A stretch of DNA of 64,000 nt from contig OZ020523.1 of assembly GCA_963971425.1 (NCBI GenBank), positions 17,542,867 to 17,606,866 of the forward strand. The letters are read 5' to 3'. The stretch is from Bryoerythrophyllum caledonicum (lineage: Eukaryota; Streptophyta; Bryopsida; Pottiales; Pottiaceae). Both the position numbers and the translations under genes were made by a program. The notes below the pieces were generated by a model. That model saw nothing but the letters and a program-made list of their open reading frames with translations, did not search any database and was not told the origin of the DNA. Of this stretch, positions 34,208 through 45,849 are shown piece after piece; position 1 is the stretch's first letter; each line of letters opens with the position of its first letter.

Positions 34208-35793
34208 ATGTCCCAGCCGCAAGCTACCACCACACCTTCCAAGATGTTGTTTATTGAAGTGATTGAGGAAAATCCATGCCATGGGAATGTAATTCAAAAC
34301 ACCTTTGTTGTTGCAAGTGCCATTCAGAAAAAGGTAAGGGCAACAAGTTTGCCTCCTACCATATACTGGCTAGGCTTTCAAACAATGAATATAATTGCAA
34401 AAAAAACGGGGGCCAAAAGGTCCCTATTTCTACTATTAAGGAGTTAGAGAAAATGGTTTGAATGCATAGCAAGTGGCTGAAAGTTTGGAGGCAATGCCCT
34501 CATTTCCATTTGTTCCCCAAGAGGAATGGCCCTCTAAAAGGAGTGATGGGAAGAATGGCAATCATTTCAATCTCATCCAACTTCCAAGTGAAGTTGAGGT
34601 GGATGAAAATGGTTTTGCCTTGGACTACCAAGTGTCAATCCACTTTGAATTGGGAAGTCAACGTTGATCAAAACATGTTGTGTTGGATATGGTAAAGTCA
34701 AGACTTAATGAGATGGGAATTCCTTCGGGAACACGGATTGGAGAACCAATAGCCATATTTTGCCATCATCGATCCGACAATTGGACTGGTGGGATTAAAC
34801 TGCACCTAAAAAACTCGGATGTTGATGTCAAAGGATTGTTACAAGGGCGGAAACCATTCATCTCTACCTTGAATGAAGGGATTCGACACCAAGGAAAAGT
34901 GTGCAAGTCATACGACTCCTTGGCTTTTTCACATCTCTTATCAATAAAAATTACCGGTCCAAATCTTGTCAACATAGAATCATATGACTTGCATGCGGAG
35001 ATTCTAAAAGATAGCTTGGCAAGGGGTAACGATTTCAAAGTAACAGGAGTAGAAAAAAAAAAGCTATTCTGAGTTTGCATGGGTCAAAACTCCCTCCCCA
35101 GAACAAGCTGCAAAAATAAAAGACTATAAAGTCTCATTTTATAATGAGATCTTTGTACCTGTTTTTGCAATCCGGAAAATAGATGAGGATGAGATTACAA
35201 TAAAGAATTGTCTAATTCTCATTGCAAAAAACCTTATCAAAACAAAAAATGAAAAAGAACTTGAGGAAGGAATAAAATCCTTAATAAGGAAGGAGAATAT
35301 GGTGGACACATTCTTCAAGCTTGAACATGGCCGTCATGTTGGGACTTGCAATATTGAATGCTCAAACGTAGCCGTATACAAAAATTATGTCAAACAGAGT
35401 AAGAAACATCATGGCAAATATATCATGCTTACTCCTCACCCCAAGAGCTTGGATGGTAGCAACAAACCTAACAGAGAAGAACAAACAAGACTTGGATTCA
35501 TGGATGTAAATTCCGCTGTAGCTAATGCGGTAATTGCCATGGAAAATGGCCCAAACAAAGGCAATGGTGTCACCCTACAACAACTTCGGAGCGAAATGAA
35601 AACCATGAAAGGAGAAGTTGTGGAAGAAGCGAGACAATATGCAGATATGGTGCAAACAAACACGGTTAAATCCCTTAGAGGGGAAATATCGACTCTCCAA
35701 TCCCAACTGATTGCAACCATCATGGCGGTGGAAACACAAGCATCGGAACGAGAGCAACGTGTTATTGAAAGCAAGATGAACATGTCAAACTAA
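34208..35793 (+). pseudogene. LINE ORF1 protein (nucleic-acid-binding/coiled-coil type), decayed
   Basis: Starting near the ATG at 34208 (MSQPQATTTPSKMLFIEV), an ORF1-like frame continues to a TAA/TAG region at 35793. It is broken by apparent frameshifts near 34335 and 34460, an in-frame TGA at 34665-34667, and a shift in the A-run near 35055-35070. Readable parts include DMVKSRLNEMGIPSGTRIGE, GGIKLHLKNSDVDVKG and NLVNIESYDLHAEILK. The C-terminal ~75 residues, with LQQLRSEMKTMKGEVVEEA and ISTLQSQLIATIMAVETQ, have heptad spacing typical of a coiled coil. I know no named domain match. Position before ORF2 and shared C/A-rich composition make it the element's first ORF. The breaks mean it is not functional in this copy. 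Confidence 0.6.
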
Positions 35794-36311
35794 TAGCATC
35801 AAACAACGCTACAATAGTAAAAAATAATATAGTATATATTTACACTAAAAAAATAGATATAAAAAACATACAAAAAATATACAAAAATACATATAGAAAG
35901 AAAAACATAGTATATCTATATACTACCAAACAAATCAAAAACAAAATCAACATCAACAACAACAACAACAAAAAAACATTACAAAAATACAAACATACAC
36001 AAAAACAAAAAAATATGTGAACACACACTCAAACAAACAACCACACATAAAACATACAATAAAAATTAAATAAACACCATACCCACAAGAAAGAATTCAA
36101 TTCCACAGACAAATACAAAACCAAAAACATCCAACATCTAATACACATTAATTATTTCTACACTCACCATAAACACAACTACAAATATAACAACACACCC
36201 AAACAAGGACACACACACTCTCAAACAAACAAAACCCCAATAACACAAACAAACAACAAGAACTCTAAAACACAACACCAAATCTAAACACCTAAAACTC
36301 CTACACTCCTA

Positions 36312-36341
36312 GGAGGAGACATAGAAACCAATCCGGGACCA
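36312..36341 (+). other. 2A-like ribosome-skipping motif at the start of LINE ORF2
   Basis: These ten codons encode GGDIETNPGP, preceded in frame by LL (36306-36311) and followed by ATG (36342). The consensus of 2A 'skipping' peptides is D(V/I)ExNPG/P; ribosomes fail to form the last Gly-Pro bond, so one frame yields two proteins. The frame upstream is open for only eight codons to a TAA at 36285-36287. Either the true start was lost or the leader was short. Confidence 0.7.
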
Positions 36342-39300
36342 ATGCCTAATATACTAAAAAGACATCCCACATCACATAAGAAAAACGCCAAAATATACTT
36401 TGAACCAAATACCATAAAACTGCAACCGGAATACAAACACATTGGTCAAACATTTGCACCCCTTTTGAAAACCACACATACACTACATCAGCTACACAAC
36501 ACTACACACCCAAATATTGCCCAACACATACAACAACAAAATACAATCCAAACATAGACAAATCTAACCATCTTTTAAACCCACAAAACCCGAATATAAT
36601 TACATGGACTGACATACTATTACAAACCTTACCAAACTTACAAAATCCACCCGAAAGACATATTCGTACCCCGCACCCATATACAAAATTTCTTGAAGAA
36701 AATCAAAGTATTATAAATCACGGGAACTCAATACATAAAGATTTATACAATTTTCTTACATAGCCAAACCATACCGCCCTCAAGCGACATAATAGAACAA
36801 AAATTACCTTTCCTTCCTAACAATCTAATTAACGAGACGCTAAAATGTCTCGACCCCATACCAGAATATACCCATCCACAGAACCAAAATATTAGCACAA
36901 ACAACGAAAATACAAACATCATTACATGGAATGCGTCATTTCTAAACACTGCTCTCCCCAGCTTACAAGCTTTGACCACATATATAGAAACACCACCGGC
37001 CCTCATAGTCATTCAAGAAACAAAAATATGTGCCACAAAATCTACTAAATACATACAAAACATATTTCAAGACTATAAACTTATCCTTAACAACACACAT
37101 GCACTAACAAGATGCATTCAACTACGGAGACCATACACACCAGGCCGCGGTGGCCTCCTTATACTAATACACAAAAAAATATGCCTTCCCAGGCAACATC
37201 AAAAAAATTCCTACTCCAATGCACATATTCCCCTACCTTCAAATAATTAGAATTACCAATCAACCACTACAACCATGGTTAATCTTTCACATGTATATGC
37301 CATCTCACCCCGAAGATACTAGATTTATTATAGACATACAAAACACTATCACATCTCGAATGAATCATAATCCCAATCACACTTACCTGTTGTGTGGAGA
37401 CTTCAACAGAGACATAGCATTAATTGGTCGACAGAACGTAAATCATAAGACCCCCCTCAAACCATAGATTACCAATGGTGCCACTTCACAAAAAACCTAA
37501 ACTTCACCTACATAATACTGATACACAACACTCCAGACAAGGAGGCTGTAACTATAGTGAATGGAGCCTAATAGATGGCTTTTACATAAATACAAATAAT
37601 AATTCACAATACACTTCCACAACAAACAAAGACATTATTTTCAATTCAGATCACTCGCGTAAACAACTTCACATCCCAAATAACATATTAATAAGTCGTA
37701 CCCCTATAATCACAAATAATACCACCTAAACGCATACTTAACTCCAACCCAAAAGATAACTTAGAAAAATTCAACACAAAGTTCTTTGAAGAAAATTCCA
37801 TGCAAATTGACTCCCTTATAAACACCCTTGAAAATAATAACCAACTCTCTCAAAGACAATGGCACGAAACATGCCAGATCCTAGATACACTTACCAATAA
37901 TATTTCCGATACATTGGAACAAACTTGCAAAGCCCAACCAATACCACAAATGACAAACTGAACATCACAACAAGGTGGCTATCTACCCCGAAAACTTTCT
38001 AAAATATGGAAACAACACCTAGCTATATACCATATAATACAAAAAACTATTAGAATCGTAAAAAATAACCCACAATGGCGTAACCATCCCATAAGTAACG
38101 AATTAATAAATCTGCACCATATCCAAATTCCTGCCCATCCCCCCCCAGACCTACCCCATGATACATGGATAAAAGATATTGCACTAATCGCAAAAAATGC
38201 CAATACACAAGCCCAAAAAGTAATTACAAAACACTACATAGATAATATTAAAAAAGTTATCTCAAAATATAGACAATTATATAAAATTAGCCCTAAGAAA
38301 ATAAATAGAAAAGTTTTTAAAAAAATCTGAATCTCCACCACTAGATTGTATCATTGACCAATACAATAACATTCTAACTAGTCTTGAAGACATTGCAAAC
38401 GAAATATTCAACCAACAGACAAAAAATAATAGACCCACAGTACCAACATGTAACTACCAACCACAACACTCAATCAAATGCACATGCGCAGTACACCCAT
38501 ATCCATGGCATGATCTAGATGGATTTATCTTAGACAAAAGAGGCAAACCTGAAACCCCATTACATACATACTTCAACAGAGCCATATACGACATATGCCT
38601 CCGTAACCTCGGAAATAACAAAGCCCTAGGGCCAGACCGTGTACCAAACTCAATACTCAAAAACATACCCCCACGATTTCATAAATTACTATTTCTATTC
38701 TTCTCTCATTGCTATAAACAAAAACAAATATCAGCCTCATGGAAAACAAGTGCAACAATTTTACTATACAAAAAGGAGATCCTTCAATACTACCAAATCA
38801 TAGACCAATCGCATTAGCCAACACAATATATAAATTCTACACCAGTACACTTACCTCAATATTATCCTCATGTGGTGAAAAGTTTAAAATCCTACAGGAC
38901 AGTCAAGAAGGATTTAGAGTAGAGAAAAGTACATCTAGACAAATACAAACCATAATAGCCGCACTAGAAGACGCATGATTCACAAATCAAGACATATATG
39001 TCTTATATGTTGGCTTCAAAAATGGCTTTGGCTCTATAGACCACGCCCGACTATTAGCGATAATGACTGATATTGGGTACCCAAAAGATGCAACTACATT
39101 AGTTGGAAATATCTACTCCCAATCATCTACTTACTACACTTGGGAACACTTTGGTAAAACTAAGCCTATCCCCATTCATAGAGGAACTATACAAGGAGAT
39201 ACCCTTAGCCCATATTTATTCATTATATTCTTAGAACCACTACTTAGATGGCTAGAGCAAGGCAACAATGGATATACTTTTGGCACACCACAAACCACCG

Positions 39301-42300
39301 TAAACTCCGACGCCTACGCTCATGACCTTGCTACCATAACTAACAAAATAAAATCATTACAAACACAAATTGATAAAATCAATAAATACTGGAAATGGAC
39401 AGGTATGGACGTAGGCGTCCCAAAATGCGCTGCTACTCGATGCCCAAATAAATCTTAAATGAACCCAATTGCATTTAAAGCCCTAATGCAAGCTTCTTAC
39501 ATCAACTACCGTCGCCAACCAATTCCCATACTACACCAAAATGAACCATATGTATACCTAGGTACAAACCTTGTTCCCTCTCTAAAATGAAAAATCCAAA
39601 TTCACACTACGACCACAAAACTCATTAAAAAATGCAAAGAATTAACAACATGTCCAACCACTATGAAACTAAAAATTAAAATGGTTGACACCGTAATACG
39701 CCGAGGTGTAGCATACAGCTTCTACGTTGTACCATACTCTATGCCAGCTATCAAAAAACTTGACCAAAAGATTATAGCCATACAAAATACCATTTGTGGT
39801 ATGCCAAAATGCATGTCAAACCCAATAACCCAACTGCCACATAACTTATTTGGACTCGAAGCTTTCTCCCTCAAAAATGCCTATCTCCGATGTATAGGGG
39901 AACAACTACAAAATGCTCTAAATGACAAAGGTAGGCTCAGAAAAATATGTAATGGACTAACTCATTATGTTCTTGCTCAATATGGCGGTGCCAAAAATAT
40001 ACCTAGAATAAAAAAAAACGGATTGCATAAGATCACCAATAACTCGTACATTTTTCTTATTAAAACACGTAGCTAAAGTTCACCTTGTGAGTACACTTCC
40101 AAATTTCCTCTTTGATCTAACATCATTAGAAGTATTATGGCGACAGGAAACACAAAACCATAACACACTCAACACGCAACTCTTCCAAAAACTTTTACAA
40201 AAACTCCTCTCAAAAAATATTTTCGAATTAAAACAAATTACTTTACCAAATGGCACACACATCATGAATAATGAGGACTTCAAAACCTTCCACTTCACCC
40301 CATCAAAACTAATAAAGAGTGCCCAAAATATTGCCAAACAACTTTTTTGCCATCCAACATGTCCCACCACATGTGATATCCCTTGCAACATACACCCATA
40401 CTCCTATATACTCCAAGACCCATTCATCACCATCAACAATAACATCCTCCCAAGAACGACCCTACCACCAATCCACCCCCCCAACCCATCACACCCATAC
40501 CACCCCCGCCCCCCAACATACATCACCAAAAATCCCACCATATACCCTATTACTAACATTATATGCCATGAATATATAACAACGTCTAGATACCAACAAA
40601 ATACAAAATACCTATACAATATATTTATGCCAATGGCAACACAACAACAATACATTCAACAAATGGCTCCCTCAAAGAAACCTCTTCCCAAGACACGACC
40701 GTAGTACCTCCACATATAACATCGAAAAATTAACACAATACTATCAAAAAATTAAAAATAAATACTACTCAGAAACCATTCAAGCCCACCACTCCCAAGA
40801 ACAATTACAAGACTCAAGATCCGTAACTCCACCGACAATCATCCCACTTCTAAACATCTATACAACGGAATGCAACCCCCAGGACGACATTCTCACATCC
40901 TCGAACACAATTAAAATAGAGAACGATCAAGCCCACCTATATGAAGAAAATGGCGGACATTTACATACTATCTCCACTACTAGACTCCAATGGCTATGGA
41001 ACCAGTACAATTTGAAACTACAAACTCCTACAAACATCGAACCAATAACACAACCATTTGAAACCGAACTAATTTGGCTATACCAAAGATATAAATATCG
41101 CATTCCAAAAAATAATCCCCTTAAAAGTGCACAATATACAATACCCACACTCATTCTAGAAGGTATAGCTCACCCTCACAATGAGGAGGAAACTCAACAA
41201 GCACTACATTGGGCCCGCCTTGCTGCCAAAAATGACCCATACCACACATCTACATTCATTATCACACCGGACAAAAATTGGTACCAAAACTTTAACCAAC
41301 AATCAAGCCCATTCCCAGACTCCCATATCATTGCACTATTTGAAGCAGACTCAATTACATACGAAGAACCAACTATTCCATCCGAGCTAAAAAAGCCCCG
41401 GATTGAACCATCTACATTACAAATAATATGTGTCCACCACCAGAATCAAACCCTTGGCACCCTAGAACAACTTGCCGAACTCACCTCCATAGCAAATTCC
41501 CTAAACATACACCGCCTATACACAAAAGTGGCCCCACCAACAAGTATACAAACCCCCTAAACCGAAGCAAAAAATGGTCAAAACTAAACTACACCAATAG
41601 TACATTAGATTACCTTGTAATATCTCCACTCCTCCCAAACCACCAAACTCTAACCTCACCAAAATTTGACCCGGCACATAGCTACTATACTGATGGCTCC
41701 TTCAAACCACCTAAACAAGTTAGTCCAGGGAACTAGCGCAAAGAAAAAGTTGGATATGGCATATATAATCCTATTAAAGAAATTAAATTAGCCAAAAGAC
41801 TTCATGGACTACAAAACATCCTTAGAGCATAACTTATGGCCATACACAAAACATTACAAATCATCACAACAAAATACAAAGAAAGAAAGAAGAACACCAG
41901 ACCCCTACGGGTTGGCGTGAATATAGTGTCGTTAGACCTACCCTTGATGATATGCCCACATGACATAACAACAGTGGTATAGGACTACTAACCCCTCTCA
42001 GGGTGGACACTGTAGAACAGAAACCAAGAACCAGTACACTGTAAAGTGATTGTTTGGGGTGTATTCTGTTGTATAAAAGTAGAAGGTTGGTTTCGTTGGT
42101 CATCACATTGTTGACATTGCCAGGTTGTTTGGAAAATACATGGTTGTGTTGTAGCGGTGGTCCGGGTTCGGTTCCCGTTGTTCTCGTTTGAGCATCGTTA
42201 CGATCATCCGGCGCTATCGAGCTAGAGGGGCAGGAAATTCCAACAACTTGGGCCCCTATATTTTGACAAGGTTACTATTATAAATAAAGGTGGTAATATT

Positions 42301-45300
42301 TCACTACTTTTTTGAATAGTTGGATTTATGGTGGTTGTATGCCTGTTGGTAGTGGCTCTCTGCTTTCTATTTTTCTTTTGTATAATATTATGGACATGGC
42401 ATGGTGTATAGCAATTGTGTTTATTTCTCTAAATGTATTTTTTATAAGTTTCTTTGATATTTTGAGTTTGGTTTTTAGGATTTTCATAGGAGGGATGTAT
42501 GTAGATGCTCTGGCACCTGCTGTAATTACTATTAGTGGTTCAACTATCCAACCTTTGTTGATATTATCGTTGATGAGAGGTTGGTATTTTTCTATCTTTC
42601 TCTCAATGGTATCTGGTGAGAATCTGTCATTATAGTATGTGAATTCTATAAATTGTACCTTTAAATTGATGTTGGAAGATGTAGGGGGGTTTGATTGGTA
42701 GGGTAGTCCTTTTATGCATAGTAGGTTTGGTTTTAGTCGTGCATTACATTGGCATCTTTGTTGTACACATGTACATGGTAATAGCCATGGAGGGACTGTA
42801 TTCTCTGGTGGTTTATCATTACATGTGCCCGCATTCATGAGGGTATAACATCTTGAATTTTTTGATGAGACTAGTAGTTTTTTAATTTCCCAAACTGCTT
42901 TATTGTGTCTTTTCATTCTAAGCGCATGTATATGGTGTTGCTTGCATTTTAGCAGGACATGTAACCATGTGTCTGGATCTTGGGAGTCGCATATTGAGCA
43001 TGTGATTGATGGATATAATTCTCTGCCAAAAAATAGTTGTTTTCTAGCATTGCCCATATATTGACCATGTCTTAGTTTTAGGAGGCATGTTTTTTGGGAG
43101 TTTGTTACCTGTTTATTAGTCCAAAATTCATTTGATAGTTTATCGTCAATGTCAGTGTTACTTATCCATTTATTTATATTGGGGAAATTTGTTGCAATGT
43201 CTGTTAAATTATGTTCTTTGTCATATTTAATAATATGCTTTTCAAGGAATCTTATAGGGCCTTTATCTAGGGTTTCGTCCATAGAATGCCACCAGTCTCT
43301 CTGAAAGTAATATGGTGTAGAATGTGCAAATTCATGTGGTAGGGCTGCATTGTGGTAATCTTTGCCTCTACCTTGTTTGGCTAGTTCGTCAGCTTTTTCG
43401 TTGCCATCTATATTTGCGTGAGCTCGTACTTTGTACAATGATGTAGGTTGTGTTCTTTGTTACAAAAGTGTTACTATATCTTGTAAAATGGTTTTGTCCG
43501 GGTGGTTATTATGTTGGGTGGGGTGTTTGAGTTGTGTTTGGATATTGTATAGGCCATTTAAACAGTCTGTGAAAATGTGTGCAGGTTCATTAGGGTATTT
43601 GGAGGTAATAATTTGTAGGGTTGTGTATATTGCCATTATTTCAGCTCTAAACATGTTTTGTAAACCTGGGAGTCTTATGGCTAGTTCTATATTTTTGGAT
43701 TGATTGTATATTCCATATCCTGCAGTTTCACGAGTCCAATGATTGCCCATATCTTGTGGTGGGAGAAATGAGCCATCAGTATAGTAGCAGTATTGTGATA
43801 AGAATTTGGGTTGTTTATCATTTATGAAGTTAGGAATTGTTGTTGTATTGTAGTTTGTGACTAAGTTGTCTGTTGGATATGTGAGTGTGTTCCATTCTTT
43901 GCTTTTGTTAACTTGTGTATTTAGTTGTGTTGGCGGGGCAATTTGTATGTATGGTTGAGGGATTTGGAGTTTGTTAAAAATTGTGGTTAGGGCAGTGATT
44001 TGTTCATTATTCCCAACACTGGTGTTTTTATGGTGTACACATAATATGTGAAGAGCAAAAGGTTCTATTCGTGTTTAAGTAAATTCGGGTGGTTTTGTTG
44101 GTTCTACATATGTTATTGTATCTGCTGGTATATTTGTAACAACATGTGTGTCTGGATAGGGGCCTTTATGTGGTGTTAGGTTATGGTACCAATTGTTGTT
44201 GGGAGTAGTTGTTATGGTAATAGTGTTTGGATTGTTTTCTGCTGCAAGTCTAGCAACAAAATACAACAATAAAGTCGACTGTATCAATGCACTCTATCTA
44301 CTAGACACCTTAATAACACACCCTACCCTCCACAATAGCCACCCCGACCAAACCATATTAATGTCAATGGTCCAAATGTTACAAAACCGAACACAAATGA
44401 CAACTCTTCACAAAGATAGAGCCCATGCCAATATCGATGGAAACAAACAAGCAGATAAATTAGCAAAAGAAGGTCGCGAAGAATCGTATAAAAATGCCAA
44501 AGATCCATACAAACATGCCCATGCTACCCCATACTACTTTCAAAAAGAAGATTGACCTTCTAAAGAAGATACCCCCGATAAAGGCCCGGTTAGATTCTTG
44601 AACAAATATCTCAAAAAGCAAGACCTCTATAACAACCTTGACACAATCGCAGAAAACTTCCCTAACATAGAAAAATGGACTGGCAACAACAAAATAGACA
44701 ATGAACTTTCTACAAATTTCTGGAAAAATCCCATCATTTCCGACTCACAAATAATATGCCTCATCAAATTCCGTACCGGTCAATATATGGGAAACGCCCG
44801 CAAACAATTCTTTTTTGGAATAGAAAGGTTCCCATCTATAACATGTCCCATATGCACTTCCACGGACCCCGACACATGGCTACATGTTCTACTTAAATGC
44901 CAAAACCACCACATACACTCCTTAATTGTCAAAAGACATAACAAAGCGGTATGAAAAATTTGTAAACTAATTACCTCCTATAACAAATCGCGATGTTTTA
45001 TTCTCATGAATGCCGGCACCTTTAATAACAACCCACAAGAAAATACGGTTCCCCCTTGGCTACTTTCATGTACTGTACATGTATAAGTCAACGTTGCCAT
45101 TGCAATACTGGACTCAAACTAGACATACTCTGCATTCGAGGCCTACCATGCAATGACCCCCCACCCGACCACATAAACCAAGACTATACCATTCAATTCA
45201 TCGAACTCACATATTGTAATGATAGATTTTCCCCAGAAACAATTGAAAACAAAATGAATAAATACCAACCCCTTATTGATGATAGCATAGCCCTTGGATG

Positions 45301-45523
45301 GAAAGTGGACCCCCTTATTGTAATTACAGCCGGCGCCTGTGCCACCACCTTTATCCCATCTATAAAAATCCTTGAAGATACCTTTAAAATCCCCAACGAA
45401 ACAATTTCACACACTTTCAATAACATTAACACCATTGCCATTCAACATGCTATGTCCATCCTACTACACAAACGCAAAATTGAAAACAATCAAGCCCTCC
45501 CCAACATACAAAACCCTCCATAG
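36342..45523 (+). pseudogene. LINE ORF2: endonuclease, reverse transcriptase, RNase H, zinc finger (dead copy)
   Basis: A long non-LTR retrotransposon ORF2 is readable through many shifts. In order: APE-type endonuclease (about 36890-37720: ITWNASFL, IVIQETKI, LLCGDFNRDI, NSDH); reverse transcriptase (about 38500-39460: NKALGPDRVPNSIL, PNHRPIALANTIYK, QEGFR, HRGTIQGDTLSPYLF); RNase H (about 41680-44480, split by the nested element: YYTDGSF, then HANIDGNKQADKLA); a CPIC-x8-HVLLKC zinc finger (about 44850); and a C-terminal domain (about 45190-45470: QFIELTYCNDRFSPE, PLIVITAGA). Where FADD/YADD is expected, 39315-39326 reads YAHD, and the first catalytic Asp region reads VGFKNGF, so two metal ligands are gone. 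The copy is inactive. I know of no named clade that fits all features; an APE plus RNase H architecture points to the I/L1-type side. Confidence 0.8.
41880..44253 (-). mobile_element. Second LINE of the same family, 5'-truncated, nested in reverse
   Basis: This 2.37-kb minus-strand insertion is flanked by exact 13-bp copies of CAACAAAATACAA (41867-41879 and 44254-44266). Its tail is at the low-coordinate end (GAAAGAAAGAAGAAC). It retains the end of ORF2: from about 44250 a connection region, RNase H with YYTDGSF, AEIMAIYTTLQ, IFTDCLNGLYNI and HANIDGNEKADELAKQG, a CSIC-x8-HVLLKC zinc finger, and the C-terminal domain ending near 42326. Apart from one in-frame TAA near 43459 and a stop near 44075, this part is open over about 470 codons, so it is younger than its host. 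All four RNase H acidic positions (D, E, D, D) are readable. About 42110-42300 looks unlike the rest and may be a further insertion. Confidence 0.85.
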
Positions 45524-45849
45524 TATTACCCATTACTTACTTATCTTTAAAACTTCAAAAACCTCCCACATTGAAAAACACACTCCCCCCCAATGTTCTC
45601 CTCTTTATCCTCTCCTCCTCTTTTCTCCCCTCTCCCCTTTTCCTTTGATACTTTTTGGATATGGATGGTTACTTGTGCTTTGGTTACTTGTGTATTTTGG
45701 TTACTTGGTACATAGTGTCTACCCTCGAGAGGGGGTAGTAGTTCCATGCTACTAATTCCTTGTCTGGTGGGCATGGTCTTAGTGGTGGAACAAACAAACA
45801 CTTTATTCACACCCGCCCCTTCGGAGACCGGCGTTCTTCTTCTTCTTCG
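45524..45849 (+). mobile_element. LINE 3' UTR and (TTC)n tail
   Basis: Pyrimidine-rich after the ORF2 stop (about 45590-45650). The family-specific tail follows: GTACATAGTGTCTACCC, AGTGGTGGAACAAACAAACA, CTTTATTCACACC and CCTTCGGAGACCGGCG. It ends in five TTC units at about 45834-45848. The same tail marks several other insertions in the window. Confidence 0.75.

Noticed and set aside
40404..40655. Minus-strand 83-codon hydrophobic frame
   Set aside because: Lies antisense to the LINE ORF2 and has no start context or domain.
42312..43703. Plus-strand open frames within the nested LINE
   Set aside because: They run antisense to the intact RNase H and zinc-finger frame on the minus strand.
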